Shown: positions 40,309 to 51,258 of the stretch, piece by piece
Layout of the letters: each line of letters starts with the position of its first letter
Position numbering within the stretch: position 1 is the first letter of the stretch
DNA from: an uncultured Kiritimatiellota bacterium
Lineage (GTDB): Bacteria; Verrucomicrobiota; Kiritimatiellia; RFP12; UBA1067
Direction: 5' to 3'
Assembly: GCA_934643865.1 (NCBI GenBank)
Contig: CAKUCX010000010.1
Coordinates: forward strand, 1-64,000
DNA length: 64,000 nucleotides
The notes under the pieces: generated by a model
Seen by the model: only the letters and a program-made list of their open reading frames with translations
The model's database searches: none
What the model was told of the DNA's origin: nothing
Program-made: the position numbers and the translations under genes

Positions 40309-42762
40309 ATGATCGCTGCACCTTTTCTTCTTTGCGCGGCCTTCGCGGCGGCGTGCCCGGGCAACGGGGCGATTTCGTTCGAGACGGCGTCGGGCCTGCG
40401 CGTCACGGGCGAGGTGGCGTACCCGTGCGGGACGTGGAACGGCCGTCTCTGGGTCGTCGACGGCGCGGACGCGGCGACGCGCGAGGGCCTCTTGAAGGGC
40501 GGCGCGGCCGTCGCCGCCCGGTCGTCGCGTCTGGAGGCGGGCGCGGCGCCGTCGGCCGACCGGTGGCGCGACGTGGGCTTCCGCGCGGTGCAGGGGTTCG
40601 TGGCGGCGGCGCGGCGGGAGGTCGCCGCGCGCTTCGGACGCGCGGATTTCAGGACCTACTACCTGGGCGTCGGCGCGGCGGGCGGGAACGCGGCCTTGCA
40701 TGCCGCCCAGCAGTTCCCCGAAAGCATCGACGGCGCGCTCGCGTTCGACGCGGCGCTCGCGCCGGCGGCGGGCCGCGCGGAAGGCGTCTACGTGAACGCG
40801 GCCAATCCCGACCTGCACGCCTTCCGCAGGGGCGGCGGCAAGCTGCTCGTGCGCGCCGTGCGCGGGACGCCCGCCTTCGCGCACCTCGCCGCCTACCGCG
40901 ACCGCGTCTTCGAGATGGCGGGCAGCGCGCTGCGGGGCGGGCGGTATTTCGCGTTCGCGGGCGTCGCCTCAGCCTCGGCGGAGGCGCAGCTCGCGGCCGC
41001 GGCGACGCTTGCCGCGTGGCGCGAGAGGGACGTGACGCCGCCCGAGAACGCCGGCTTCGACGACACGCCCGCCCCGGCGACGTGTACGGCAAACCGGTAC
41101 GACTTCGCCACGCTGACGCTCGCCGCCGCGCACGACGCCGCGCCCGGCTGCACGGACCCCTTTGACTACATCCGTGACCAGCTCGCGCGCGGCGCGCGCG
41201 ACATCCGCGTCCCCACGGCGCGCTACGAGGTGGCGCCGAAGGACAGGACGGACGGGGGCGACCTCCTCTACCTGAAGCTGCGCGGCCTCTCGGACGTCAC
41301 GATCGACTTCGGCCATGCCGAGGTCATCGGGCGCGTCCGCACGCGGATGCTCGACTGCGCCGCGTGTACGAACCTGACGCTGCGCAACCTGACGGTCGAC
41401 TTCCGCGACCTCCCCTTCACGCAGGGCGTCATCACGAAGGTCGACGGCGAGCGGAGCTGGGAGGTCAAGATCCTGGAAGGCTACCCGAACGAGGGCATAA
41501 CGGGGAAGAAGGGCGAGTCCGCCTCGCACGACGACTTCTGGCCCCTGCAGGCGTATGACGCGCGGACGCTCGACTGGGTGAACCCGATGCGCTTCCAGGA
41601 CGGCATCGCGATCGTCCGCACGGGCGCCGACACCTTCCGCGTGACGGGAGGGGAGAACCGCACGGGCGACGTGGGCGACATCGCCGTGTGGAGCGTCAAG
41701 GACCGCACGAACCGGACGGTCGGCGAGACGTTCATCTTCCACGGCTCCCCGGGGCTGCGCTGCGAGGACATCACGCTCTTCTCGACGCCGCACGGGCGCG
41801 CGTTCTTCGAGTTCTTCGGCGACGCCAGCGTCTTCAGCGGCTGCCGGATCGTGCGGCGTCCGCCGGAGACGGACCTTCGACGCCGCGCGATGCGCCGCCT
41901 GCGCAGCGGAAACCACGACGGCATCATCTCGAAGGCCTGCGCGAGGGGGCCGCGCATCGAGGACTGCCAGTTCACCCACCACTGCGACGACTGCGTGAAC
42001 ATCTCGGGGCAGTACAGCGTGTTCTATTCGCGCACGGGGCGCACGTGGCGCGTCCTCGACAACTGGCTTGGCGTGAAGATCGAGCCCGGCAGCACGCTTC
42101 AGATGCTCACGTTCGACGGGCGGACGCTGACGAACGTCGTGCGCGTCCTCTCCGTGACGCCCGCCGGCCCGGTCACGCCCGAGGAGAGCGCCTTCATGCA
42201 AGACGAGGCGGGGCTCGTCTTCGGCCTGGGGAAGGCGGTCAAGCGCGCGAGCCACGTGGTCGTCGACGGCGACCTCGACCCCGGCAAGGGCGCGGCGATC
42301 CTGTCCGCGAACCGCATGGGGGCGGGCTTCTCGATCACAAACTGCGTGTTCGGCCACGCGCGCGCGCGCGGCCTCCTGCTGAAGGCATCCCACGGCGAGG
42401 TCCGCGACAGCCTGATCGTCCGCACGGCGGGGCCGGGGGTGAGCGTGTCGACGGAGTACTCCTGGCTCTCCGGCGGATGCGCGAGCGACCTGACGATCGC
42501 CGGCAACACGTTCTGCCATGCGGGGCGGTGGCAGATCTCGGTCGGCGGGGACGTCGGCGTGAACCGCCCCGTCAAGGCGGAGCTGCAGGCCGGGGCGCAC
42601 GCGGACATCCGCATCTGGAACAACCGCCTTTCGGGCGTGCGCGGCATCCTGCTTGTGGGGTGCAGCGACGTGTCGATCCGCGACAACGCGATGGCGGTGG
42701 AGGAGACGAAGCGCGAGGCGCGCCTGTTCACGGTGCGCTGCGCGCGCATCCGGGCGGACTAG
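40309..42762 (+). CDS. Tannase-like (catalytically degenerate) / beta-helix fusion protein
   Basis: An 817-residue exported protein. Residues about 20-270 resemble the tannase/feruloyl esterase family: GTWNGRLWVVDG, then YLGVGAAGGNAALHAAQQFPESIDGA, aligning with the family GCSxGGR...AQRYPxDFDG. In that alignment the nucleophile Ser falls on Ala123 and its Cys neighbour on Gly122, so esterase activity looks lost. From about 280 onward it is a parallel beta-helix of pectate-lyase type (GGDLLYLKLRGLSDVTIDF, NHDGIISKACARGPRIEDC, HHCDDCVNISGQYSVF). The helix resembles glycan-cleaving or -binding proteins. It is last in the operon that starts at 35427. It does not carry the GxxxxxR tail. Confidence 0.7.
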   Translation: MIAAPFLLCAAFAAACPGNGAISFETASGLRVTGEVAYPCGTWNGRLWVVDGADAATREGLLKGGAAVAARSSRLEAGAAPSADRWRDVGFRAVQGFVAAARREVAARFGRADFRTYYLGVGAAGGNAALHAAQQFPESIDGALAFDAALAPAAGRAEGVYVNAANPDLHAFRRGGGKLLVRAVRGTPAFAHLAAYRDRVFEMAGSALRGGRYFAFAGVASASAEAQLAAAATLAAWRERDVTPPENAGFDDTPAPATCTANRYDFATLTLAAAHDAAPGCTDPFDYIRDQLARGARDIRVPTARYEVAPKDRTDGGDLLYLKLRGLSDVTIDFGHAEVIGRVRTRMLDCAACTNLTLRNLTVDFRDLPFTQGVITKVDGERSWEVKILEGYPNEGITGKKGESASHDDFWPLQAYDARTLDWVNPMRFQDGIAIVRTGADTFRVTGGENRTGDVGDIAVWSVKDRTNRTVGETFIFHGSPGLRCEDITLFSTPHGRAFFEFFGDASVFSGCRIVRRPPETDLRRRAMRRLRSGNHDGIISKACARGPRIEDCQFTHHCDDCVNISGQYSVFYSRTGRTWRVLDNWLGVKIEPGSTLQMLTFDGRTLTNVVRVLSVTPAGPVTPEESAFMQDEAGLVFGLGKAVKRASHVVVDGDLDPGKGAAILSANRMGAGFSITNCVFGHARARGLLLKASHGEVRDSLIVRTAGPGVSVSTEYSWLSGGCASDLTIAGNTFCHAGRWQISVGGDVGVNRPVKAELQAGAHADIRIWNNRLSGVRGILLVGCSDVSIRDNAMAVEETKREARLFTVRCARIRAD

Positions 42763-42798
42763 GCGCCGGGCGATGTGTGTGCGTGCGGCGCGGCGCTG

Positions 42799-42807
42799 TG
42801 GTATAAT
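42799..42807 (+). promoter_or_regulatory. Extended -10 promoter (TGGTATAAT) of coaX
   Basis: Perfect TGG-TATAAT only 10 bases before ATG 42818, so the transcript would begin about at base 42814, leaving almost no leader. Confidence 0.7.
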
Positions 42808-42817
42808 GGCAGGTCGC

Positions 42818-43579
42818 ATGAAACTTCTTGTCGTAGATGTCGGGAACACGTCGACGGCCGTCGGCCTCTGGTCGGACGGACGGGTGGCGCGCGTCGCGCA
42901 CTGCGACGGCGGCTTCGACGAGGCGGCGGCGCAGGCGGCGGCACGGCGTGCGGGGGGCAGCCTTTCGGGCATGGCCTACCTTTCCGTCGTGCCGGACGCC
43001 GACGCGCACTGGCGGCGCGCGGCGCGCGCGTGGCGCCTGCCGTTCGTCCGTATCACCCACCGGACGCTTGCGGCCTCCGGCCTTCTCGCGCTCGACTATC
43101 CGCGCCCCGAGACGATCGGGGCGGACCGCCTCGCCGACGCGGCGGCGGCGGTCGCGCGCTACGGCGCGCCCGTCGTCGTCTGCGACTTCGGGACGGCCTT
43201 CACGGCGGCGGCCGTCACGGCGGACCGCGTCTGGCGGGGCGGCGTCATCGCGCCGGGCTTCCCCCTCATGCGCGACTACCTCCACGAGCGGACGGCGAAG
43301 CTGCCGCGCCTGCGGCTCGGCGGGGCGTGCCCGAAGATCGGGCGGTCGACGGAGGAGGCGATGCGCTTCGGCGCGCTCGTCGGCTCGCGCGGGATGGTGC
43401 GCGAGATCGTCACGACGCTCGCCCGGAACTTCAAGGAGGACTTCCGGCTTGTCGCGACGGGCGGCTACGCGAAGTGGGTGCTGAAGGACGCCGGGCTGCC
43501 GTTCACGATCGACCCGACGCTGACCCTGCACGGCGCGGGGCTCCTGGCGGCGGCGCACATGAAGGAGAAGAAGGCATGA
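42818..43579 (+). CDS. coaX: Type III pantothenate kinase
   Basis: A 253-residue ASKHA-fold kinase for the first step of coenzyme A synthesis. Motifs include the phosphate-binding DVGNTSTAVG, ETIGADRLADAAAA, VVCDFGTAFTAAAV and GGVIAPGFPLM. The gene has no visible ribosome binding site; the -10 TATAAT is 10 bases upstream, so it is probably leaderless. The in-frame ATG at 42806 overlaps the -10 and cannot be transcribed from this promoter. It overlaps the next gene by four bases (ATGA). Confidence 0.93.
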   Translation: MKLLVVDVGNTSTAVGLWSDGRVARVAHCDGGFDEAAAQAAARRAGGSLSGMAYLSVVPDADAHWRRAARAWRLPFVRITHRTLAASGLLALDYPRPETIGADRLADAAAAVARYGAPVVVCDFGTAFTAAAVTADRVWRGGVIAPGFPLMRDYLHERTAKLPRLRLGGACPKIGRSTEEAMRFGALVGSRGMVREIVTTLARNFKEDFRLVATGGYAKWVLKDAGLPFTIDPTLTLHGAGLLAAAHMKEKKA

Positions 43580-44124
43580 TGACGAACAGGATCAGGCGGG
43601 CGCTCCTCGCGCTCGCGCTCGCGCTCGGCGCGGGCTGCGGGCTCTTCTGGGACGACCCGTACGTGACGGTGACGACGTCGGCGCTCAACTGGATCGAGAT
43701 CCACTACTACAACGCGAACCGCGAGCCGATTCGCCGCGAGGCGGTGCGCGTCAACGGGGCGGGCCTCGTCGAGGTGAAGGCCGGCACGTCGCGCCGCGTC
43801 TCCGACAGCTTCGCGAAGTCGGTCGGCGACGCGACGTGGAACGACATCCACACGCAGCGCTACCAGGTCGATCCCGACCATGTGCGCGAGGTCTTCCAGG
43901 ACCTCGTGAACGCGGGGCTCTTCGACCGCGACAAGCTGCTCCGAAAGACGAAGTTCCCCTCGCCGGGGCGGTTCATCGCCGTGCGCGCCGCCATCGACAA
44001 CAAGACGTTCTCCGAGCCGCAGAACGTCTTCGAGGAGGATCCCGAACTCGCCGAGCGGCTCTACAACGTCGTACGCGAGTTCAAGCGCCCCACGCTGGGG
44101 TGGAAGGCAGGGAAGAAGAAATGA
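43576..44124 (+). CDS. Putative lipoprotein of unknown function
   Basis: A 182-residue protein with a basic, hydrophobic leader (RIRRALLALALALGAGC) ending in a cysteine that could be lipidated, although -3 is Gly rather than the usual Leu. The rest is mixed and hydrophilic (VSDSFAKSVGDATWNDIHTQ, LVNAGLFDRDKLLRKTKF). I recognise no family. It overlaps coaX and the TrkA-type gene by four bases each, so the three are co-transcribed. Confidence 0.7.
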   Translation: MMTNRIRRALLALALALGAGCGLFWDDPYVTVTTSALNWIEIHYYNANREPIRREAVRVNGAGLVEVKAGTSRRVSDSFAKSVGDATWNDIHTQRYQVDPDHVREVFQDLVNAGLFDRDKLLRKTKFPSPGRFIAVRAAIDNKTFSEPQNVFEEDPELAERLYNVVREFKRPTLGWKAGKKK

Positions 44125-44786
44125 AGCGGGTCGGCATCGTCGGGGCGGGGCGCTTCGGCATGGCGCTTGCGCAGTCGCTCGCGGAGTCGGGCGTCGAAGT
44201 GCTTCTCCTGGAGCGCAACGGCGCGCTCGTGCAGCAGGCGCTGGAGGTCGTGGCCGAGTCCGTGCAGGGCGACGCCACGTCGGCGCGCATCTTGGAGGAG
44301 GCGGGCTTCGCCGAATGCGACGTCGTCGTCGTCGCCATCGGCTCGAACATCGAGGCGTCGACGCTCGCCCTCGCGAACTGCAAGGAACTCGGCGTGCCGC
44401 TCGTCTACGCGAAGGCGTCGAGCGAGCTGCACGGGCGGATCCTCTCGAAGCTTGGCGCGGACCAGGTGATCTTCCCCGACCGCGACAGCGCCCGCCGTCT
44501 CGCCCACGCGATCGAGAGCGGCGGCGCGTTCGACCTCCTTGAGATTTCCGAGGGCTGCTCCATCGCCGAGATCGACGTGCCCGAATCGTGCGCCGACCGG
44601 ACGCTCGCGCAGGCCGACCTCCGAAAGAAGACGGGCGTGACCGTCCTCTGCATCCGGCGGCTCGACGAGAACCCGAAGAAGCCGCGCGCGATTCTCATCC
44701 CCGGCCCCAACGACCAGATCCACGCGGACGACAAGCTGATCGTCTTCGGCACGCGCAAGCAGATTGACGCCCTGACGGGCAAGTGA
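44121..44786 (+). CDS. TrkA/KtrA-type potassium uptake regulatory protein
   Basis: A 221-residue RCK protein: an N-terminal Rossmann domain (VGIVGAGRFGMALAQSLAE, GxGxxG, and the acidic end of strand two in LLLERN) and a C-terminal RCK_C domain (EIDVPESCADRTLAQADLRKKTGVTVLCI). Such single-RCK subunits bind NAD(H) or ATP and gate a membrane potassium transporter. No ktrB/trkH gene is in the window. It overlaps the lipoprotein gene by four bases; valS follows under its own promoter. Confidence 0.9.
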   Translation: MKRVGIVGAGRFGMALAQSLAESGVEVLLLERNGALVQQALEVVAESVQGDATSARILEEAGFAECDVVVVAIGSNIEASTLALANCKELGVPLVYAKASSELHGRILSKLGADQVIFPDRDSARRLAHAIESGGAFDLLEISEGCSIAEIDVPESCADRTLAQADLRKKTGVTVLCIRRLDENPKKPRAILIPGPNDQIHADDKLIVFGTRKQIDALTGK

Positions 44787-44790
44787 AAAA

Positions 44791-44799
44791 TGGTATAAT
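44791..44799 (+). promoter_or_regulatory. Extended -10 promoter (TGGTATAAT) of valS
   Basis: Perfect TGG-TATAAT five bases after the upstream stop; AGGAAGG follows ahead of ATG 44831. No good -35. The leader is too short for a T-box. Confidence 0.65.
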
Positions 44800-44830
44800 G
44801 AGCGTTTCTTTTTAGGAAGGGTCGAACAAG

Positions 44831-47545
<2,715 letters not shown>

Positions 47546-47553
47546 GACCGGTT

Positions 47554-47574
47554 CTGCCGCCTGAAGCGGCAGAC
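47554..47574. terminator. Hairpin between convergent genes
   Basis: TCTGCCGC, CTGAA loop, GCGGCAGA: an 8-bp perfect stem after valS and before the end of the minus-strand GT10 gene. There is no T-run, so intrinsic termination is uncertain. Confidence 0.45.
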
Positions 47575-47620
47575 GGGCACGGCGGCTCCTGAAGACGGCG
47601 GCTGTCCCCAGGCGACGCGC

Positions 47621-48628
47621 CTACCACCGTGGCCGCAGCAGGCGCAGGCAGTGCCTCACATGGGAGACGCCGTCCTCGAACGCCGCGCAGAGGCTGCGGG
47701 CGCGGAGTGCCTTGCGACCGTACAGGCATGGGCGGCGTTCGGGCGGACGGCGTTCCGCCGCCCCCGCCTCTTCGGCGGCCTTGATGACGTCGATGACCTG
47801 CGCCCAGAAGTTGTATTTCGTCAAGACGAGGCGCTTCGCCTCCCGGATCGCGGGAAGGCGCCTTTCGTATTCGCCCGCCTGCATGCCCGCCTTGATGATT
47901 TCCGCGGCCTTCGCAGGGTCGTCAAGGGGGATGGGGATGAACGATGCGGGCGGGAAGTCGTCGGCCAGGTCCGGCGCGCCCGCGTAGAAGGGAAGGCATT
48001 CGCTCAGGAACGCATCCGCGATCTTCTCGCTCCAGTGATGCGGCGCGATGTGGTTCTCCGCGACCACTTGGTACTTGTAGGGGTCCATCACCTCGTATTT
48101 CCGCCCGAAGGAGCGGACGCCATGCCCGAACCAGTCCATTTCCGGGATGGCGCCTGCGAGCGCCTCCATCAGCGTGAACCGGTCGCGGTGCCGCGCGCCC
48201 TTCATCTGCTTCGACGAGCAGATGGCGGAGATCTGCCTTGTCTTCGGCGGGAGGACCGTCCGCATGGCCTCCGCGTACGACCGGCCGATGAACCAGCGAT
48301 AGTAGCCGCGTCCAAGGTGGTAATGGGGATGCCGCTCCGCCTCGAAGGGCCGGTTCGTGAGCAGATGCCCGAACTGCCGCGTATACGCCCGCGAGTAGCT
48401 CTTGATGCTCGTCGGCTCAACCGTCGCGAGCATCGTGCAGGCCCGCGGGCAGCGCAGTTCTTCATGCCCCCTGCGGAACGTGCCGACGTCCCGCTCCGGC
48501 AGTTCGTCGTAGACGACCAGCCAGTCGTAGGCCGGGCACGACGGATCGGAGACGAACTCATACCCCGGCGCGTACTCAAACGGCGCCGCGCCGACCTTCG
48601 CGCCTTTCGACAAAACCTTGATTCTCAC
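47621..48628 (-). CDS. GT10 alpha-1,3/1,4-fucosyltransferase-like protein
   Basis: A 335-residue glycosyltransferase. The diagnostic GT10 segment is YKYQVVAENHIAPHHWSEKIADAFLSECLPFY, matching the family YKFxLAFENS...EKLxxA....P.YxG pattern that holds the GDP-fucose site. It would transfer fucose to an N-acetylglucosamine-containing acceptor. The start is GTG 48628, supported by AAGGA seven bases upstream; no ATG fits. It lies 82 bases after the Eda-KdgK fusion and is probably the last gene of that operon, although a glycan-building enzyme is an odd member. Confidence 0.82.
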   Translation of the reverse strand: MRIKVLSKGAKVGAAPFEYAPGYEFVSDPSCPAYDWLVVYDELPERDVGTFRRGHEELRCPRACTMLATVEPTSIKSYSRAYTRQFGHLLTNRPFEAERHPHYHLGRGYYRWFIGRSYAEAMRTVLPPKTRQISAICSSKQMKGARHRDRFTLMEALAGAIPEMDWFGHGVRSFGRKYEVMDPYKYQVVAENHIAPHHWSEKIADAFLSECLPFYAGAPDLADDFPPASFIPIPLDDPAKAAEIIKAGMQAGEYERRLPAIREAKRLVLTKYNFWAQVIDVIKAAEEAGAAERRPPERRPCLYGRKALRARSLCAAFEDGVSHVRHCLRLLRPRW

Positions 48629-48710
48629 GTCAGATCCTTCTGGCCGTCCGGGCCCGATGTCCCGGCCGCCGCGTCCAAGGCGGCGGAGGGGAGGCACGCA
48701 TTCGCCCTGT

Positions 48711-50417
48711 TCACCTCTGCACGCGGCCAGAGCCGTCGCCGGCCATGAGCCGCCGCACCTCATCCACCGTGGAGAGGTTCACGTCCAGCTCGATGGAATG
48801 CTTCAGGCAGCTTGCGGCGGCCGCGAACTCCACGGTCTCCTGGGGGCCGTAGCCGTTCCCAAGACCGTACAGCAGGCCCGCCGCGAACGAATCGCCGCCC
48901 CCCACGCGGTCCACGATGTGGACGTTGTAGTCGCGCGAGAAGAAGGCCGCGCCGTCCGCGTAGAGCATCGCGCCCCACACGTTGTCCGAGGCACTGACCG
49001 AACGGCGGAGCGTGATCGCGACCGCCTTGACGCCTGGGAATGCCGCGACGAGCCGCCGCGCGACGTCCACGTAGCCGTCCCGGCTCAACCTGCCGCCCAC
49101 GACGTCCGAACCGGCGGCGCGGATGCCGAGCGCCTTCTCGGCGTCCTCTTCGTTGGCGATGAGGTAGTCCACCGAGGGGAGCAGCGCCGTCATGACCTTC
49201 TTCGCCTCGGCGGGAGACCAGAGATTCTTGCGGTAGTTCAGGTCGCAGCTGACCGCAAGCCCCTTCTCCTTCGCCACGCGGCAGGCGTCGGCAACGATGG
49301 CCGGCAGTTCGCCGCCAAGGGCCGGCGTGATGCCCGTGAAGTGGAAGTGGCTCGCCCCCTTCAACAGGCGCGGCCAGTCGAAGTCGCGGCGCGTGGCCGT
49401 GGTCACGCCCGAATGCATCCGATCGTAGACGACCTTCGACGGGCGCTGCGACGCGCCCTTCTCGACGTAGTAGAGGCCGAGGCGCTCGCCGCCGCGCACG
49501 ACGCCCGACACGTCCACGCCAAGACGCCGCAGTTCCCCCAGGCCGGTTTCGGCGATCGGATTCTCCGGCACGCGCGTGACGAAGCGCGTCCGCATCCCCA
49601 TCACCGCCAACGACGCGCACACGTTCGCCTCCGCGCCCGTGTAGTACGTCTCGAACGCGGGGGCCTGCGAAAAGCGCCGGTAGCCGGGCGGCGAGAGGCG
49701 CAGCAGGAAGTCGCCGAAGCCCGCCATGCATGTCATGCGCTTCATACGGAACGGGCGAACGGCGGGCGGGCGGCTTGCGCCGCGCGCCTGACAGGCGATC
49801 TCCACGCACCGCGAGCAGGCGGCGGCGATCTTCTCCCATGCGCCGCCCTTCACGTCGGCGCTCTTCGCCATGTAGCTCCCGCCGCACGCGGCGACGAAGT
49901 CCTTGGCCAGGTAGGCGCCGATGTTCTGCATCGTCATCCCGCCGGTCGGGATGAACGACACGTCCGGGAACGGCCCGTGCAGGAGCGCGAGCGCGGCCAG
50001 CCCGCCATTGGCCTCGGACGGGAAGAACTTGAGGACCCGAAGCCCCATCTTCACCGCAGCCGTCACTTCCGTGGGGCTCGTGACGCCGGGAACGATCGGA
50101 ATCCCGGCGTCCTGGGCGGCACGGACGATGTCCGCATCGAATCCGGGCGAGACGAGGAAGTCCGCGCCCGCCTTCTTCGCGAGGCCGATCTGCTCCGCGC
50201 GCAGCACGGTCCCCGCGCCGATCACGAGCGCGGGGAACGCCTTGCGGATGGCCGCGACCGCTTCCAGCGCGCACGGCGTGCGCAGCGTCACCTCGACGGC
50301 GGACATGCCGCCCTTCACGAGCGCGCGGGCAAGCGGCACGGCCGCCTTGAGGTCTGGGACGGCGACGACGGGCAGGATGCCCGTGTCGGCGATCTGTTCG
50401 ACGCTGTCTTTCTTCAT
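48711..50417 (-). CDS. Fused KDPG aldolase - 2-keto-3-deoxygluconate kinase
   Basis: A 568-residue single reading frame with two complete enzymes. Residues 1-210 are a KDPG/KHG aldolase with the Schiff-base lysine K130 (RVLKFFPSEA) and E42 (VEVTLRT). Residues about 228-568 are a PfkB-family sugar kinase with catalytic D509 in DRVGGGDS and the ANEEDAEKAL and DLNYRKNLW segments of KdgK-type kinases. Together they phosphorylate 2-keto-3-deoxy-sugar acid and split it to pyruvate and glyceraldehyde 3-phosphate. The aldolase is N-terminal although it acts second. No stop or frame change lies between the domains. It begins one base after the lactonase stop. Confidence 0.9.
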   Translation of the reverse strand: MKKDSVEQIADTGILPVVAVPDLKAAVPLARALVKGGMSAVEVTLRTPCALEAVAAIRKAFPALVIGAGTVLRAEQIGLAKKAGADFLVSPGFDADIVRAAQDAGIPIVPGVTSPTEVTAAVKMGLRVLKFFPSEANGGLAALALLHGPFPDVSFIPTGGMTMQNIGAYLAKDFVAACGGSYMAKSADVKGGAWEKIAAACSRCVEIACQARGASRPPAVRPFRMKRMTCMAGFGDFLLRLSPPGYRRFSQAPAFETYYTGAEANVCASLAVMGMRTRFVTRVPENPIAETGLGELRRLGVDVSGVVRGGERLGLYYVEKGASQRPSKVVYDRMHSGVTTATRRDFDWPRLLKGASHFHFTGITPALGGELPAIVADACRVAKEKGLAVSCDLNYRKNLWSPAEAKKVMTALLPSVDYLIANEEDAEKALGIRAAGSDVVGGRLSRDGYVDVARRLVAAFPGVKAVAITLRRSVSASDNVWGAMLYADGAAFFSRDYNVHIVDRVGGGDSFAAGLLYGLGNGYGPQETVEFAAAASCLKHSIELDVNLSTVDEVRRLMAGDGSGRVQR

Positions 50418-50418
50418 C

Positions 50419-51255
50419 TCAATCCTTTCTGAGCGCAAACACGCATCCGGCGCCCCGCTCCGCGAAGGCGGCCGGATCGAACGGCAGGTTCGCGGTCGTC
50501 ACATAGATCACGCCGCCCGCCACGGTCGCGCTCGAAACCTTCTCGGCCCTGAACGGCGTCGACGCCAGAAGCCGGCCGTCGGCCGCGCGATGCTCAAGGC
50601 GCGAGCCGCCCCATACGGCCACCCAGAGCGTTCCGTCCGCCGGGTCTACGCACATGCCGTCCGGCACGCCGCCGCCGGGGAAGTCCGAGCAGAGGACGCG
50701 CCGGCCGGACGGCCTCTTCGCCACGGGATCGAAGTCGTACGCATAGATGCGCCGCTCGTCGCTGACGACGAAGTAGAACGTCCGCCCGTCCGGGGAGAGG
50801 CCCATGCCGTTCGGCATCCCGTCGGTCGCCGGCTCGACGCAGTCAAACGCCCCGGTCTGCGCGTCGAGCCGCCAGAGTTCCCCCCGCCGCTCCGGGCGGA
50901 CAGGGGCGACGCCGCAGAAGTAGACGCCGCCCCCCGCGTCGAACACGTCGTTGAAGCGCGTGTCCCCGCGGCCGGGGAGCGTCCATCTCCGCTCCGCCTT
51001 GCCGCCGAAGGACGCCTCGTGGACCTCGCACCGCTCCGTGAACAGGAGCAGCTTCCCCTTCTCGCCAAACGTGAACGCACCGATCTTGCCGAGCTTGGGA
51101 TCGAACGTCTCGAATGCGCCGGGCGGCGTCCCCGCCTTTTTCCGCAGGACATGCCCCGCCGTGATGTCCACCCAGTAGAGGGCGCCCTCGGCGGCGTTCC
51201 ACCGCGGCCCCTCCGAGACGAGCCCGTTCACGGCGGCAAAGATTTCCAGCAGCAT
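50419..51255 (-). CDS. SMP-30/gluconolactonase family lactonase
   Basis: A 278-residue six-bladed propeller with all family metal ligands: E15 (LVSEGPRW), N149 (MPNGMG) and D199 (GVPDGMCVD), plus N102/D103 in RFNDVFDA. It hydrolyses sugar lactones to aldonic acids in the cytoplasm; no signal peptide. It starts three bases after the SDR stop and ends one base before the aldolase-kinase fusion, so all three are translated together. The order dehydrogenase, lactonase, kinase/aldolase fits oxidative sugar catabolism. Confidence 0.92.
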   Translation of the reverse strand: MLLEIFAAVNGLVSEGPRWNAAEGALYWVDITAGHVLRKKAGTPPGAFETFDPKLGKIGAFTFGEKGKLLLFTERCEVHEASFGGKAERRWTLPGRGDTRFNDVFDAGGGVYFCGVAPVRPERRGELWRLDAQTGAFDCVEPATDGMPNGMGLSPDGRTFYFVVSDERRIYAYDFDPVAKRPSGRRVLCSDFPGGGVPDGMCVDPADGTLWVAVWGGSRLEHRAADGRLLASTPFRAEKVSSATVAGGVIYVTTANLPFDPAAFAERGAGCVFALRKD

Positions 51256-51258
51256 CCC

